Assembly (NCBI GenBank): GCA_003281165.1
Contig: QCCT01000006.1
Location: 1-64,000, forward strand
Length of the DNA: 64,000 nucleotides
Direction: 5' to 3'
DNA from: Prochlorococcus sp. AG-347-M18
Lineage (GTDB): Bacteria; Cyanobacteriota; Cyanobacteriia; PCC-6307; Cyanobiaceae
The position numbers and the translations under genes are program-made. How positions within the stretch are numbered: position 1 is the first letter of the stretch; every line of letters starts with the position of its first letter. Shown here piece after piece: positions 19,335 to 28,399 of the stretch. The notes under the pieces are model-generated. The model was not told the DNA's origin. It did no database searches and saw only the letters and a program-made list of their open reading frames with translations.

Positions 19335-19408
19335 CGGGACCGACGGGATTCGAACCCGCAACTTCCGCCGTGACAGGGCGGTGCTCTAACCAGTTGAACT
19401 ACGGTCCC
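19335..19408 (-). tRNA. tRNA-Asp (GTC)
   Basis: The 74-nt cloverleaf on the minus strand starts GGGACCGTAGTTCAACTGG and ends CGGTCCCG. The 7-bp acceptor stem pairs GGGACCG with CGGTCCC, and the discriminator is G as expected for tRNA-Asp. The anticodon arm GCACCGCCCTGTCACGGCGG has anticodon GTC, and the T-loop reads GGTTCGAATCC. CCA is not encoded. It sits 17 bases before gltX. Confidence 0.97.
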
Positions 19409-19416
19409 AGATTTTT

Positions 19417-19436
19417 GTTCTAAATTAATTTAGAAC
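19417..19436. repeat. Perfect 20-bp palindrome upstream of tRNA-Asp
   Basis: GTTCTAAATTAATTTAGAAC is identical to its own reverse complement. It sits eight bases from the 5' end of tRNA-Asp and about 120 bases after the PSHCP stop. It is AT-rich and not followed by a T-run in either direction, so it is not a standard terminator. A transcript-processing hairpin or an operator is possible. Confidence 0.6.
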
Positions 19437-19556
19437 TTCATTCTTAAAATTATCAGATCATAATACTTAATTTATGGTGTTGTAATAAAAAAAATTTATT
19501 AAGTTGAGGATTTACAGAAATAAATAGTTTACAGTTGCCTTAGTATAAACAACAAT

Positions 19557-19751
19557 TTATTTTTGAGGTCTAAAACCAGCAGGTTCTATCAACCTAACTT
19601 GGTTGCCTCTAGCGGTAAATTCTCTGCCTTGGTCACTTTGTACAACAACTCTCCCACCAGACTTAACTCTGATGACTCTTGCACGAACCCATCCTAAAGC
19701 CGCTGATTCGAGGACTTTAACTACGTCCCCAGGTTGAAGATCTAACTCCAT
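19557..19751 (-). CDS. Picocyanobacterial hyper-conserved protein (PSHCP), Tudor/SH3-like
   Basis: A 64-residue basic protein beginning MELDLQPGDVVKVLES, with a short beta-barrel pattern (WVRARVIRVKSGGRVVVQ, then QGREFTARGNQVRLIEP). From memory of the literature, this matches the Prochlorococcus/Synechococcus hyper-conserved protein, a Tudor-fold RNA-binding protein nearly invariant across the clade; I could not run a search. Counting bases gives 87 G+C in 195 (about 45%), far above the surroundings, as expected if nucleotide drift toward AT is blocked. It lies between tRNA-Asp and tRNA-Trp, with rplS and gltX beyond, which supports a link to translation. Confidence 0.85.
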   Translation of the reverse strand: MELDLQPGDVVKVLESAALGWVRARVIRVKSGGRVVVQSDQGREFTARGNQVRLIEPAGFRPQK

Positions 19752-19786
19752 CTTATGAAAAAATGATTTACATAATGTTGATCAAA

Positions 19787-19859
19787 CGCGTCGTGGAGGA
19801 CTTGAACCCCCGACATCAGGTTTTGGAGACCTGCGTTCTACCAACTGAACTAACGACGC
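19787..19859 (-). tRNA. tRNA-Trp (CCA)
   Basis: The 73-nt cloverleaf on the minus strand starts GCGTCGTTAGTTCAGTTGG. The acceptor stem pairs GCGTCGT with ACGACGC, and the discriminator is G. The anticodon loop CTCCAAA gives anticodon CCA (Trp), and the T-arm reads GGGGGTTCAAGTCCTCC. It lies between rplS and the PSHCP gene on the same strand, so it may be cut from a shared transcript. Confidence 0.96.
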
Positions 19860-19912
19860 ATTTAAATGATTATAAGCGTCTTTGTGACCAATAAGTTGAT
19901 TAATTTACAACT

Positions 19913-20383
19913 TTATCGATCAAAGCGTTGTTTTACGCGAGTAGCTTTTCCTACTCTATCTCTCAGATAGAATAATTTAGCTCTTCTTACTTTACCTCTA
20001 CGTTCAACTTTTAGAGAGGCAACCTGTGGACTATGTAGCATAAATACTCTTTCAACACCTATACCCTGAAAAATTCTTCTAACTGTAATAGTCTGGTTAA
20101 TACCTCCATGCCTTTTTGCTATGACAACACCTTCATATGGTTGGACTCTTTCTTTATTACCTTCTGTAATTTTTACTCCAACCTTGACAGTGTCTCCAAC
20201 ATATATTTCAGGTAATTCCTTTTTTAATTGATCATCCTCAAATTCTTTAATAAGATTGGATGCGCTTAAGGTTTGCGTAGTTTCAGAAACCGTGTTTTTT
20301 TCTTTTTGTTCAACTGTTACATCAACTGATGCGTCAGCTTTAATACCGGTTTCTAATTCCTTCTCTTGTTTCTCTTTGGCCAT
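19913..20383 (-). CDS. rplS: 50S ribosomal protein L19
   Basis: Large-subunit protein at the 30S-50S interface. The conserved core runs from about residue 46 ([20 protein letters not shown]) to the end, including [27 protein letters not shown] and the basic [11 protein letters not shown]. The first 45 residues are an extra charged, low-complexity extension beyond the usual 115-120-residue protein, common in marine picocyanobacteria. It is followed on the same strand by tRNA-Trp, with a weak AAGTTG/CAACTT hairpin at 19893-19913 that lacks a T-run. Confidence 0.95.
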   Translation of the reverse strand: MAKEKQEKELETGIKADASVDVTVEQKEKNTVSETTQTLSASNLIKEFEDDQLKKELPEIYVGDTVKVGVKITEGNKERVQPYEGVVIAKRHGGINQTITVRRIFQGIGVERVFMLHSPQVASLKVERRGKVRRAKLFYLRDRVGKATRVKQRFDR

Positions 20384-20415
20384 TTTGATCTTTATTGTCC
20401 TACAAGTTCTATATC

Positions 20416-20724
20416 CTAACCTTTTGACTCGCCTTTAGTAACCTTTTTGGTAAATGAAATTGTTTTTGAAAACATTTGGAATCCTGTTGCGAGCATCCAT
20501 AAAACTCCAAGGGAATTCAATATTACGTATATAAGTTCTCCATTATCTCCAAGCCATTCGCCTTCATGGAGAGACATTAACCAGTGAACTTGTTCTCTAG
20601 AGTAACCTAGTAAATCTTTTGAAACCCTATAAAGAAGACCAGTAATTGAAGATATAAATAATGGAAGAAAAATCCAGGGCGCCAAAGCCTTGTGAAATTG
20701 CCTAGAATTAAATAAAGTTTTCAT
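20416..20724 (-). CDS. PepSY-like small membrane protein
   Basis: A 102-residue protein with two hydrophobic segments (about residues 16-34, [20 protein letters not shown], and 67-85, [20 protein letters not shown]) flanking an extracytoplasmic loop with [14 protein letters not shown]. This pattern is that of a truncated PepSY-associated transmembrane protein. The N-terminal HKALAPW motif is typical. No catalytic residues are expected, and the function is unknown. It lies about 30 bases upstream of rplS on the same strand. Confidence 0.75.
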   Translation of the reverse strand: MKTLFNSRQFHKALAPWIFLPLFISSITGLLYRVSKDLLGYSREQVHWLMSLHEGEWLGDNGELIYVILNSLGVLWMLATGFQMFSKTISFTKKVTKGESKG

Positions 20725-20819
20725 TTTTGTTCCTTTCCCATTGTTATTGATAGATTTAAGGTAGCCAAGACCATAAAGGCTATTTTGAAGATATTTACCT
20801 ATTACTATTATTTATTCCA

Positions 20820-21659
20820 ATGAGACATTTTGCAGATCTTTTGTTAAATAAAAATAATTCCAAGGCTAATGATCAAGTTCCTTTTATTCAGAGGAGAAGA
20901 GGAATCGAAATAAAGTCTTCACGTGAAATAAATTTGATGAAAAAATCTAGCAGGATTGTAGCAACTGTTTTGAGGGAAATACATGACTTAATTAAACCTG
21001 GAATGAGTACAAAAGATTTAGATGATTTTGCAGAAAAGAGGATAAAAAGTTTTGGAGCTGTGCCAAGTTTCAAGGGCTACCATGGATTCCCTTCTAGTAT
21101 TTGTTCTAGTATTAATAATGAAGTTGTCCACGGGATTCCAAATAAAAATAAAATAATTAAAAATGGTGATTTGGTAAAAATTGATACAGGGGCATATTTA
21201 GATGGTTTCCATGGAGATAGTTGTATATCAATTTGTGTAGGAGAAGTTAGTCCAAAGGCTCAAAAACTTAGTGACATAGCTTATAAAGCATTGTATGCAG
21301 GGCTTTCGAAAATCAAGGCAGGGAATACACTTCTTGATGTGGCTGGGGAAATCGAAGATATTGTTGTAAAAAATGGCTTTAGTGTTGTAGAAGACTATAC
21401 GGGTCATGGAGTTGGAAGAAATCTTCATGAAGAACCATCGGTGTTTAATTTTCGGACCAAAGAATTGCCTAATGTTGTCCTTCGTGAAGGAATGACATTA
21501 GCGGTGGAGCCTATTGTTAATGAAGGGACTAAATTTTGCAGAACACTGAATGATAGATGGACCGTAATTACAAAAGATGGAAAACTATCGGCCCAATGGG
21601 AGCATACAATAGTCGTTTTAAAAGATGGGATTGAAATATTGACAGATCGAGATTTCTAG
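20820..21659 (+). CDS. map: Methionine aminopeptidase, type I
   Basis: Removes the initiator methionine from nascent proteins. The 279 residues have an N-terminal extension of about 30 residues before the core [19 protein letters not shown]. Metal ligands of the pita-bread fold are seen: [14 protein letters not shown] (Asp, Asp), [12 protein letters not shown] (His), [11 protein letters not shown] (Glu) and QWEHTIVV (Glu). Full length, with an ATG start. It converges on the SDR gene, leaving three bases between the ends. Confidence 0.96.
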   Translation: MRHFADLLLNKNNSKANDQVPFIQRRRGIEIKSSREINLMKKSSRIVATVLREIHDLIKPGMSTKDLDDFAEKRIKSFGAVPSFKGYHGFPSSICSSINNEVVHGIPNKNKIIKNGDLVKIDTGAYLDGFHGDSCISICVGEVSPKAQKLSDIAYKALYAGLSKIKAGNTLLDVAGEIEDIVVKNGFSVVEDYTGHGVGRNLHEEPSVFNFRTKELPNVVLREGMTLAVEPIVNEGTKFCRTLNDRWTVITKDGKLSAQWEHTIVVLKDGIEILTDRDF

Positions 21660-21662
21660 ACA

Positions 21663-22382
21663 CTAAGATTTGTATTTATAGATAATTTGGCAATACAAAA
21701 AATTAAAAAATTCTTTCAATGGGAAAAGTATATAAGTTAAAGGGTTTGGACTAATTATTACTAAATAATTTTTTGAATTGGCTAAATCATAAATTTTTTT
21801 AGAAACAAATGTGGGACTCATTATTCCGAGAGGATTTAGTTCGGATTTAAAAGGGCCTAGGATGATTTTTTTTATTATTAATTTTTTCTTTGTATTTTTG
21901 TCCATAAGATTTTTTCTGAAAGAAACTAATTGACCAATAAGGGATTTACTAATCTCATATGACGGATTTAGGGCTGGTAATATTTCTGCTTCAGACGTAT
22001 TTATCCAAATCTCTTTTTTTATTTGTGAATCATTGCTTAGAGCAATATCTTCAAATAAATTTAAAAATTTAAATTTGCTTAATGCATTTATCTCTATTGA
22101 GTTTTCATAATTGGAATTTTCTCTACTCAAATTATAGATACCATGGTTCAAAATTAAAATATCTATCTTTTCTAATTGTTTTTTTAATGACGACTCCTTG
22201 CCACATTCCCATTTTATCCATTCATTTGGAGATTCTAGATTTATTTCATAATTAGTTTTACTATGAGTAAATCCAATTACTTTATGTCCGTTTTGACGAA
22301 ACAACTTTGTTAATTCTTTCCCTAGCGAACCTGAGGCTCCAGTAATCCCAATAGTTTTTTTGTTTTTGGTTGAATTTATCAT
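21663..22382 (-). CDS. SDR-family oxidoreductase or epimerase-like protein
   Basis: The 239 residues have an N-terminal Rossmann motif GITGASGSLGKELTKLFRQN and an ILNHGIYNLS segment corresponding to the NNAG motif. A later YEISKSLIG matches YxxxK, with Tyr and Lys in the catalytic positions. It therefore looks like an active short-chain dehydrogenase, but the substrate cannot be read. The C-terminus is hydrophobic and aromatic (LTYILFPLKEFFNFLYCQI), which is unusual and may indicate membrane association. Followed upstream by a 154-base very AT-rich gap without genes. Confidence 0.8.
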   Translation of the reverse strand: MINSTKNKKTIGITGASGSLGKELTKLFRQNGHKVIGFTHSKTNYEINLESPNEWIKWECGKESSLKKQLEKIDILILNHGIYNLSRENSNYENSIEINALSKFKFLNLFEDIALSNDSQIKKEIWINTSEAEILPALNPSYEISKSLIGQLVSFRKNLMDKNTKKKLIIKKIILGPFKSELNPLGIMSPTFVSKKIYDLANSKNYLVIISPNPLTYILFPLKEFFNFLYCQIIYKYKS

Positions 22383-22536
22383 TTTGCTTGATTTTGATGA
22401 GATACCAAAGTATTTAAAAAAAATTTACTAAAAAATATTATTTATATTTTTATTTGATTAAAACTCATAAATAAATATTTGTTTAGTTCTGAAAAAAATA
22501 TTATCTTAAATTTATTGATAAATAATTTTATTAGTT

Positions 22537-23646
22537 ATGAGCGATATATTATTAATTGGTTCATGTGAGCCATTTAGTGGTAAGTCTGCAATGGTTCTTG
22601 GGATAGCAAAAAGACTTTTACAGGAGAAAAAAAAAGTACGCATAGGAAAACCGCTAGCAACATGTATTGAACTTACTAATCTTCCTTCAATGTCGTATGA
22701 AGGATTAATAGATGATGATGTTAAGTTTATTGGATCTACATTAAATATCGAAGAGGCAGATTTAATTTCTTCAGTAGGATTATTGGATAACATATCAGCT
22801 GAAAAAAGGATCTTCAATAAAGACTTACTCCCAGGAAAAAGTTTTGATCAGATTAAAGGATTGGTTAATGATGATTTTGAAGGCCTAAATATTTTAGAAG
22901 CAGCTGGAAATCTTCATGAAGGTATGATTTATGGCTTAAGTCTCCCACAACTAGCAAAGGATTTAGATGCAAAAGTTTTAATTGTGAATTTATGGGAAGA
23001 TTGTAAAAGCGTAGATGCATTACTTGATGCAAAGAAACAATTAGGCGAGAAATTGGCTGGAGTTGTATTGAACGGAGTTTTGCCTCAAGAAGTCGAAAAA
23101 GTTAAAAATGAAATAATACCCTCTCTTAAAGATCTGGATATTGAAGTGTTTGGGGTGATGCCTAAATCACCACTTCTTAGAAGTGTCACCGTCGGTGAGC
23201 TTGTAAGAAGATTAGATGCCAAAGTAATTTGTTGTTCTGAAAAAGATCAATTACTTGTTGAAACATTAAGTATTGGTGCAATGGGGGTGAATTCTGCAAT
23301 GGAATTTTTCCGAAGAAGACGAAATATGGCTGTAGTTACTGGAGCTGATAGAACTGATATTCAACTTGCTGCTCTGGAGGCTTCAACTCAATGCCTTATT
23401 TTAACTGGTTTAGGAGACCCTTTATCACAATTGATTCATAGAGCGGAAGAATTGGAGGTCCCAATTTTAAAGGTGGAATTAGATACTCTTTCCTCCGTAG
23501 AAATTATTGAACAAGCTTTTGGTCATGTCAGAATACATGAATCAATTAAAGCTTCTTATGCTATTCAATTAGTTCAAGAACATGTAAATCTAAAAAGAAT
23601 TCTCGAAAAGATAGATTTTCCCTGCAATTTTCCAGATAAATGCTAA
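22537..23646 (+). CDS. BioD-like/DRTGG-domain protein (phosphotransacetylase-related)
   Basis: The 369 residues comprise an N-terminal P-loop domain related to dethiobiotin synthetase and CobB/CobQ (SCEPFSGKSAMVLGIAKRL, about residues 9-27) and a C-terminal DRTGG-type regulatory domain (MAVVTGADRTDIQLAALEAS at about 265-284). The same N-terminal region occurs ahead of phosphotransacetylase catalytic domains, but no catalytic acetyltransferase domain is present here. A regulatory or nucleotide-sensing role is inferred. It is followed 25 bases later by a DprA-like gene on the same strand. Confidence 0.8.
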   Translation: MSDILLIGSCEPFSGKSAMVLGIAKRLLQEKKKVRIGKPLATCIELTNLPSMSYEGLIDDDVKFIGSTLNIEEADLISSVGLLDNISAEKRIFNKDLLPGKSFDQIKGLVNDDFEGLNILEAAGNLHEGMIYGLSLPQLAKDLDAKVLIVNLWEDCKSVDALLDAKKQLGEKLAGVVLNGVLPQEVEKVKNEIIPSLKDLDIEVFGVMPKSPLLRSVTVGELVRRLDAKVICCSEKDQLLVETLSIGAMGVNSAMEFFRRRRNMAVVTGADRTDIQLAALEASTQCLILTGLGDPLSQLIHRAEELEVPILKVELDTLSSVEIIEQAFGHVRIHESIKASYAIQLVQEHVNLKRILEKIDFPCNFPDKC

Positions 23647-23671
23647 TTTCAAATATAGGAACTATATTATT

Positions 23672-24184
23672 TTGAGTCGCTCTTTAGATCTACCAGCAAC
23701 TGAAGGTGTTGATGCCTTAGCTCAAGAACTTGCAAAACTCCAAGATAATGGGAAAAGGAGAATTGCTTTTTTGGGTAGCAGGCACGTACCAGTTGTCGAT
23801 ATCCACTTAATTGAGTTGATAGCAAGGTCTTTAGCAGAGGAAGGACATAATATCCTCACTTCAGGATCTCAAGGTGTCAATGCAGCTGTTATTCGAGCTG
23901 TCTTAGATATTAATCCATCATTATTAACTGTTTTATTACCACAAAGTCTTGATAGACAAATACCCGAAATAAAGGATCAACTTGAAAGGGTTATGCATTT
24001 GGTTGAAAAAAGTGAAAATGATGAATTACCTTTGCCACTTGCAAGCAGTCTTTGTAATCAAGAAATTATTACTAGGTGCGATCAATTAATATGCTTTGCC
24101 TTTCACGATAGTGAAACTTTGTTAAATAGTTGTAGATGTGCGGAAGAAATGGGCAAAGTGGTTAGTTTGTTATTTTTTGATTAA
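23672..24184 (+). CDS. DprA-like Rossmann-fold protein
   Basis: A 170-residue protein with a single nucleotide-binding-like domain: RRIAFLGSRHVPVVD, AEEGHNILTSGSQGVNAAV and TVLLPQSLDRQIPE. These resemble the Rossmann part of the DNA-processing protein DprA/Smf and related LOG/SLOG proteins. It is much shorter than DprA and lacks the C-terminal winged helix, so natural-transformation function should not be assumed. The start codon is TTG, with AGGA about 14 bases upstream. The following YajQ gene starts 66 bases downstream. Confidence 0.7.
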   Translation: MSRSLDLPATEGVDALAQELAKLQDNGKRRIAFLGSRHVPVVDIHLIELIARSLAEEGHNILTSGSQGVNAAVIRAVLDINPSLLTVLLPQSLDRQIPEIKDQLERVMHLVEKSENDELPLPLASSLCNQEIITRCDQLICFAFHDSETLLNSCRCAEEMGKVVSLLFFD

Positions 24185-24250
24185 ATTAACCCATTTCCCC
24201 TTATTAAATGATGATTTATGCTAATAATATTTAGCGTTTAATAATTTATT

Positions 24251-24748
24251 ATGGCAGAAAGTTTTTCATTTGATGTAGTTTCTGATTTTGATAGACAAGA
24301 ATTAGTCAATACTTTGGATCAAGTTAAAAGAGAAATTTCTCAGCGTTACGATTTGAAGGGCACAGATACTTCAGTTGATTTAGAAAAAGAAAATATTTTT
24401 ATAATCACCAATAGCGAACTTACTTTGAATTCTGTTAATGACATAATTAGACAAAAGGCGATAAAAAGAAACTTATCCTTAAAAATATTTGACTACGGTG
24501 AAATTGAAATTGTTAGTGGTAATAGAGTAAAACAGACAATCTTACTAAAACAAGGAATTAAACAAGAAATTGCAAAAAAAATCAGTAAAAATATTAGAGA
24601 TCAAATTAAAAAAATTAATGTCAGTATCAATGGAGAAACACTCAGAGTTGCTAGTAAGAGCAAAAATGATCTTCAACTGGCAATTAAGCTTGTTAGTGAT
24701 TTGGAAGAGTCTTTGAACATCCCTCTAAAAGCTAATAACTTTAGATAA
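24251..24748 (+). CDS. YajQ family nucleotide-binding protein
   Basis: A 165-residue member of the YajQ (DUF520) family, two ferredoxin-like domains that bind nucleotides; some proteobacterial members respond to cyclic di-GMP. Family marks include SFDVVSDFDRQELVNTLDQ at the N-terminus, DLKGTDTSVDLEK, GNRVKQTILLKQGI and the C-terminal VRV-like RVASKSKNDLQLAI. Full length, with an ATG start. Whether it binds a cyclic dinucleotide here is unknown. Confidence 0.93.
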   Translation: MAESFSFDVVSDFDRQELVNTLDQVKREISQRYDLKGTDTSVDLEKENIFIITNSELTLNSVNDIIRQKAIKRNLSLKIFDYGEIEIVSGNRVKQTILLKQGIKQEIAKKISKNIRDQIKKINVSINGETLRVASKSKNDLQLAIKLVSDLEESLNIPLKANNFR

Positions 24749-24774
24749 AATCTTTAGTAAAGTATTTTTAAAAT

Positions 24775-24984
24775 ATGGCAGATTATTCAGAATCTCTCAT
24801 TAAATCATTGATTAAGATAGTTCAAGAATATCCACGTTTCTCAAAAGAAGAAATAGAGAAATTTTGTTGGATGGCGGTACATGAGTATAAGCATGGTGTT
24901 TTACCCTCTGAATATGATATCAGGGAGATAGATGAGGACCTTTATTTAAAACTTTTGCAAGAATTTAAATCAAATATCTTTTAA
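24775..24984 (+). CDS. Small acidic protein, unknown function
   Basis: A 69-residue soluble, helical protein (MADYSESLIKSLIKIVQEYP, then RFSKEEIEKFCWMAVHEYKH and a C-terminal DEDLYLKLLQEF). No membrane segment or known motif is recognised. The ATG start lies 26 bases after yajQ on the same strand, with AAAGTA upstream. The conserved-looking aromatic and acidic pattern and operon position support a real gene. Followed by about 100 AT-rich bases without a gene. Confidence 0.65.
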   Translation: MADYSESLIKSLIKIVQEYPRFSKEEIEKFCWMAVHEYKHGVLPSEYDIREIDEDLYLKLLQEFKSNIF

Positions 24985-25092
24985 TAATATCTAAATCTAA
25001 ATTTGCAATTATTAAAAAAATATTTTAATTAAATGCCTTATTAATGCACTAATTAGTCTATTTAAATATGATTGATTAAAAGAAAAAAATTA

Positions 25093-25896
25093 ATGTCAAC
25101 ATCCTTTAAAAATGTCACACCAACAGGTCCTGGTGGGACTGCAACATTATTGATTGTATTGTCTTTCACTGGCTTTCTTTTGCTAACCCAATCTCTCTTT
25201 GTAGTTCCTTCTGGACAAGTTGCAGTCGTTACAACATTAGGGAAAGTAAGTGGCCCATCTAGAAGAGCTGGTTTAAACTTTAAACTCCCGTTTGTTCAGT
25301 CTGTATATCCATTTGATATAAAAACTCAAGTTCAACCTGAAAAATTTGAAACTTTAACTAAAGATCTTCAAGTTATTAGAGCTACAGCTACTGTTAAATA
25401 TTCAGTAAAACCTAATGAAGCAGGAAGGATTTTCGCAACAATTGCAAGCAGAAATAGCGATGTTTATCAAAAAATTGTTCAGCCATCTTTGCTAAAAGCT
25501 CTTAAATCAGTCTTTTCTCAATATGAGCTAGAAACAATTGCTACTGAATTCGCAGTAATTTCTGAAAAGGTAGGTGACACTGTCGCACAAGAACTAAATT
25601 CATTCGATTATGTAGATGTTAAAAGTTTAGATCTTACTGGATTAGAGATTGCTGAAGAATATAGAGCGGCGATCGAACAAAAGCAAATAGCAGGTCAGCA
25701 ATTACTTAGAGCAAAGACAGAAGTTGAAATTGCTGAACAAGAGGCACTTAGATATGAGACATTAAATAGAAGCCTCGACGATCAGGTACTTTTCAAATTA
25801 TTTCTCGACAAATGGGATGGTAGTACACAAGTTGTTCCTGGTCTCCCTGGTTCAGAAGGGGGTAGTCCACCAGTAATAGTTGGTGGTAGAAGATAA
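25093..25896 (+). CDS. SPFH/Band 7 (prohibitin-like) membrane protein
   Basis: The 267 residues have an N-terminal membrane helix (ATLLIVLSFTGFLLLTQSLF), then the SPFH domain (VVPSGQVAVVTTLGKVSG, AGLNFKLPFVQSVYPFD), followed by an alpha-helical Glu/Ala-rich segment (EYRAAIEQKQIAGQQLLRAK). This is the prohibitin subtype, which forms ring scaffolds and restrains FtsH-type proteases. The C-terminus is Gly/Pro-rich (GSEGGSPPVIVGGRR). I chose the ATG at 25093; an in-frame TTG at 25072 would add seven residues. Confidence 0.9.
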   Translation: MSTSFKNVTPTGPGGTATLLIVLSFTGFLLLTQSLFVVPSGQVAVVTTLGKVSGPSRRAGLNFKLPFVQSVYPFDIKTQVQPEKFETLTKDLQVIRATATVKYSVKPNEAGRIFATIASRNSDVYQKIVQPSLLKALKSVFSQYELETIATEFAVISEKVGDTVAQELNSFDYVDVKSLDLTGLEIAEEYRAAIEQKQIAGQQLLRAKTEVEIAEQEALRYETLNRSLDDQVLFKLFLDKWDGSTQVVPGLPGSEGGSPPVIVGGRR

Positions 25897-25929
25897 TTAT
25901 TTAACGATAGTCTTCTTAAGAATTTAAAT

Positions 25930-25967
25930 CGTTTACTTAATTTTTCTAAAGGAAAGATAAGTAAATG
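25930..25967. terminator. Stem-loop between convergent SPFH and hemL genes
   Basis: CGTTTACTTA (25930-25939) pairs with TAAGTAAATG (25958-25967) over 10 positions with one G-T wobble, enclosing an 18-base loop. On the plus strand it is followed by ATTAATTTTTTA, giving a T-rich tail. Its position between converging gene ends fits a bidirectional terminator, although the stem is AT-rich and weak. Confidence 0.45.
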
Positions 25968-25968
25968 A

Positions 25969-27270
25969 TTAATTTTTTATTGCACTAAAAGATTCGTCAA
26001 AAGCTTCGATGGTTTTATCAATTTCTTGTTCGCTGTGAGCTAGTGATGTGAAACCAGCTTCGAAAGGACTTGGCGCTAGGTAAATGCCTCGTCGAAGCAT
26101 TTCTTTATGTAACTTACCAAAAAGTTCGGCATTATTTGTTTTGGCTTCATCAAAGTTCCTGACTGGCCCATCACATAAGAAAAATCCAAACATAGCGCTT
26201 ACACTTCCCCCGTTAATAGCGATACCATTATTTTCTGCAGACTGAATTATCCCTTCAATTAATCTAGAAGTTGTTGATTCAAGTTTATCGTACGTACCAT
26301 CTTGTTTGAGCAATTCAAGAGTTTTAATCCCAGCAGTCATTGCAAGTGGATTACCGCTCAAAGTGCCTGCTTGGTAAACCGGTCCTGCAGGAGCTACCAT
26401 TGACATTATTTCTTTCTTTCCTCCATAAGCTCCGACAGGGAGGCCTCCACCAATTACTTTTCCAAGGGTTGTTAAATCAGGAGTAACACCAAACTTTTCT
26501 TGAGCGCCTCCGTAACTTATTCTGAATCCGGTCATTACTTCGTCAAAAACTAATAAGGATCCATTCTCAGTCGTTAATTCTCTTAATCCTTCCAAGAATC
26601 CAGGCTCTGGAGTAATAAATCCAGCATTACCAACAATAGGCTCAAGTATAACTCCCGAAATGGCATCAGGATTTTCAGAAAATAATTTTTTTACTGCTTC
26701 AAGGTCATTGTATGGAGCAGTAAGTGTGTTGGCAGTTGTTGTCCTTGGAACACCTGGAGAATCTGGTAAACCTAGCGTGGCTACACCTGACCCTGCTTTC
26801 ACTAAAAACATATCGGCATGGCCGTGATAACAACCGTCAAATTTAATAACTTTATCCCTTCCGGTAAAAGCTCTCATAAGCCTTAAAACAGCCATACAGG
26901 CTTCAGTCCCACTATTAACGAACCTCACCATCTCAACAGATGGGACAGCATCTATTACCATCTCAGCAAGTTTGTTCTCTAAAACGCATGGAGCTCCAAA
27001 GCTGGTACCTTTCTCAATTGCTTCCTGTAATGCCGTTATAACTTCAGGGTGGGCATGGCCGCATATAGCAGGCCCCCAACTTCCAATGTAGTCAATGTAT
27101 CTATTTCCATCGATGTCCCACGCGAATGGGCCTTTGACTCTATCAAAAACTATTGGCTGTCCTCCAACAGATTTAAAGGCTCTTACAGGAGAACTAACTC
27201 CTCCTGGCATTAATTCTTGGGCAGAGGAGAAAATTTCTTCAGATTTGGTGCAATTCAATATATCAGTCAC
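25969..27270 (-). CDS. hemL: Glutamate-1-semialdehyde 2,1-aminomutase
   Basis: PLP enzyme converting glutamate-1-semialdehyde to 5-aminolevulinate, the entry to haem, chlorophyll and cobalamin. The 433 residues carry the PLP Lys in [18 protein letters not shown], the [11 protein letters not shown] and [15 protein letters not shown] stretches and DEVMTGFRI. The start is GTG at 27270 with no in-frame ATG nearby. The upstream 227-base gap (27271-27497) is AT-rich; I see no gene, tRNA or clear terminator in it. Confidence 0.97.
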   Translation of the reverse strand: MTDILNCTKSEEIFSSAQELMPGGVSSPVRAFKSVGGQPIVFDRVKGPFAWDIDGNRYIDYIGSWGPAICGHAHPEVITALQEAIEKGTSFGAPCVLENKLAEMVIDAVPSVEMVRFVNSGTEACMAVLRLMRAFTGRDKVIKFDGCYHGHADMFLVKAGSGVATLGLPDSPGVPRTTTANTLTAPYNDLEAVKKLFSENPDAISGVILEPIVGNAGFITPEPGFLEGLRELTTENGSLLVFDEVMTGFRISYGGAQEKFGVTPDLTTLGKVIGGGLPVGAYGGKKEIMSMVAPAGPVYQAGTLSGNPLAMTAGIKTLELLKQDGTYDKLESTTSRLIEGIIQSAENNGIAINGGSVSAMFGFFLCDGPVRNFDEAKTNNAELFGKLHKEMLRRGIYLAPSPFEAGFTSLAHSEQEIDKTIEAFDESFSAIKN

Positions 27271-27497
27271 AGTTTAATTAAATAAAGCTTTGAGAAAAAA
27301 TTTGTCATGTCCTAACTTAGAAATAAGTAAAAATTTTGTCAATCAGATTGAAATTCTACATTATGATATTTTTATCGCGATAGTTTGGTTTGTAAATTAT
27401 TAATTTTTTAGAAATCATCAAACTAATCAAAATTATTCTAGACAAACCTATTATTTAAAGGGATTTTCAGGTATTAGAGAAAAATCTATTTACTTTT

Positions 27498-28343
27498 TTA
27501 TATTTCGAAAAAATCATCCTCATCTTCAAAAAAATCTTCATTTATTTCATTCAAGTTAAGATCAATCATTACTGGAGCATGATCACTTGGACGTAAATTT
27601 GCTCTAGGTGAGCTGTCTATGACACAACTTTTTAGTTTTGATGAAAGTTCTTTACTGATGTAAATATGGTCTATTCTCCAACCTTTATTTAATTCATATG
27701 CGTTATTACGGTAATCCCACCAACTCCAATGACCAGTGTTTTTTTCAAAAATCCTGAAAGAATCTATTAATCTTCCTTTCAGAACATTATCTAGAGCATT
27801 TCTTTCTATCCTCGTTGCCATTATTCCACCTTCATATTTCTCTGGATCATGAATATCTAAGTTAGATGGAGCAATATTAAAATCACCCATAAGACAAATT
27901 AATTCCTCTTTTTTTTCTTGCTCATTCAAAAATGAAGCTAAACAACTTAACCAGTTAATTTTATATTCGAACTTATCAGACTCTAGTGAAGATCCGTTAG
28001 GCACATAGACATTGATGATCTTAATACCATTAATCTCAGCAGAAATTAATCTTTTTTGATCTTGAAAAATGTCTATGTTTGGTTCAGAATCCTTACAACC
28101 GTAAAATCCTTTTTTTACATTATTCGCTTTTATTTTAGAAATAATAGCAACACCATTGTATGACTTCTGTCCGTAAAACTCCGCTGTATATCCTAGGTTT
28201 TCGAAAGGTTCAATTGGGAAACTACCATCCATCACTTTTGTTTCCTGCAAACATAGAATATCTGGATTGACTTTATTCATCCAATCTATTATTTGTGAAA
28301 GCCTGGTTCTAATAGAGTTAACATTCCAAGTTGCGATTAACAA
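27498..28343 (-). CDS. xth: Exodeoxyribonuclease III
   Basis: AP endonuclease and 3'-5' exonuclease for base-excision repair. The 281 residues show the complete EEP-family motif set: ATWNVNSIRTRL, LQETKV with catalytic Glu, GDFNIAPSNLDIHDP, WRIDHIYIS and the terminal PSDHAPV with catalytic Asp-His. The ATG at 28343 directly precedes the first strand. A short acidic C-terminal tail (EDFFEDEDDFFEI) is an addition beyond E. coli ExoIII. Confidence 0.95.
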   Translation of the reverse strand: MLIATWNVNSIRTRLSQIIDWMNKVNPDILCLQETKVMDGSFPIEPFENLGYTAEFYGQKSYNGVAIISKIKANNVKKGFYGCKDSEPNIDIFQDQKRLISAEINGIKIINVYVPNGSSLESDKFEYKINWLSCLASFLNEQEKKEELICLMGDFNIAPSNLDIHDPEKYEGGIMATRIERNALDNVLKGRLIDSFRIFEKNTGHWSWWDYRNNAYELNKGWRIDHIYISKELSSKLKSCVIDSSPRANLRPSDHAPVMIDLNLNEINEDFFEDEDDFFEI

Positions 28344-28399
28344 ATTTCTACTAAATTATGTAAAATTAAATTAGCAGAGATTTTTGGCGTTAAAGAATT

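Noticed and set aside
19417-19436. Palindrome upstream of tRNA-Asp as a rho-independent terminator
   Set aside because: It is AT-only apart from the end pairs and not followed by a T-run in either direction; kept as a repeat only.
27271-27497. Gap upstream of hemL/xth examined for tRNA, small RNA or gene
   Set aside because: No cloverleaf, no ORF above about 20 codons and no GC-rich hairpin; a TCGCGA palindrome is too short to interpret.
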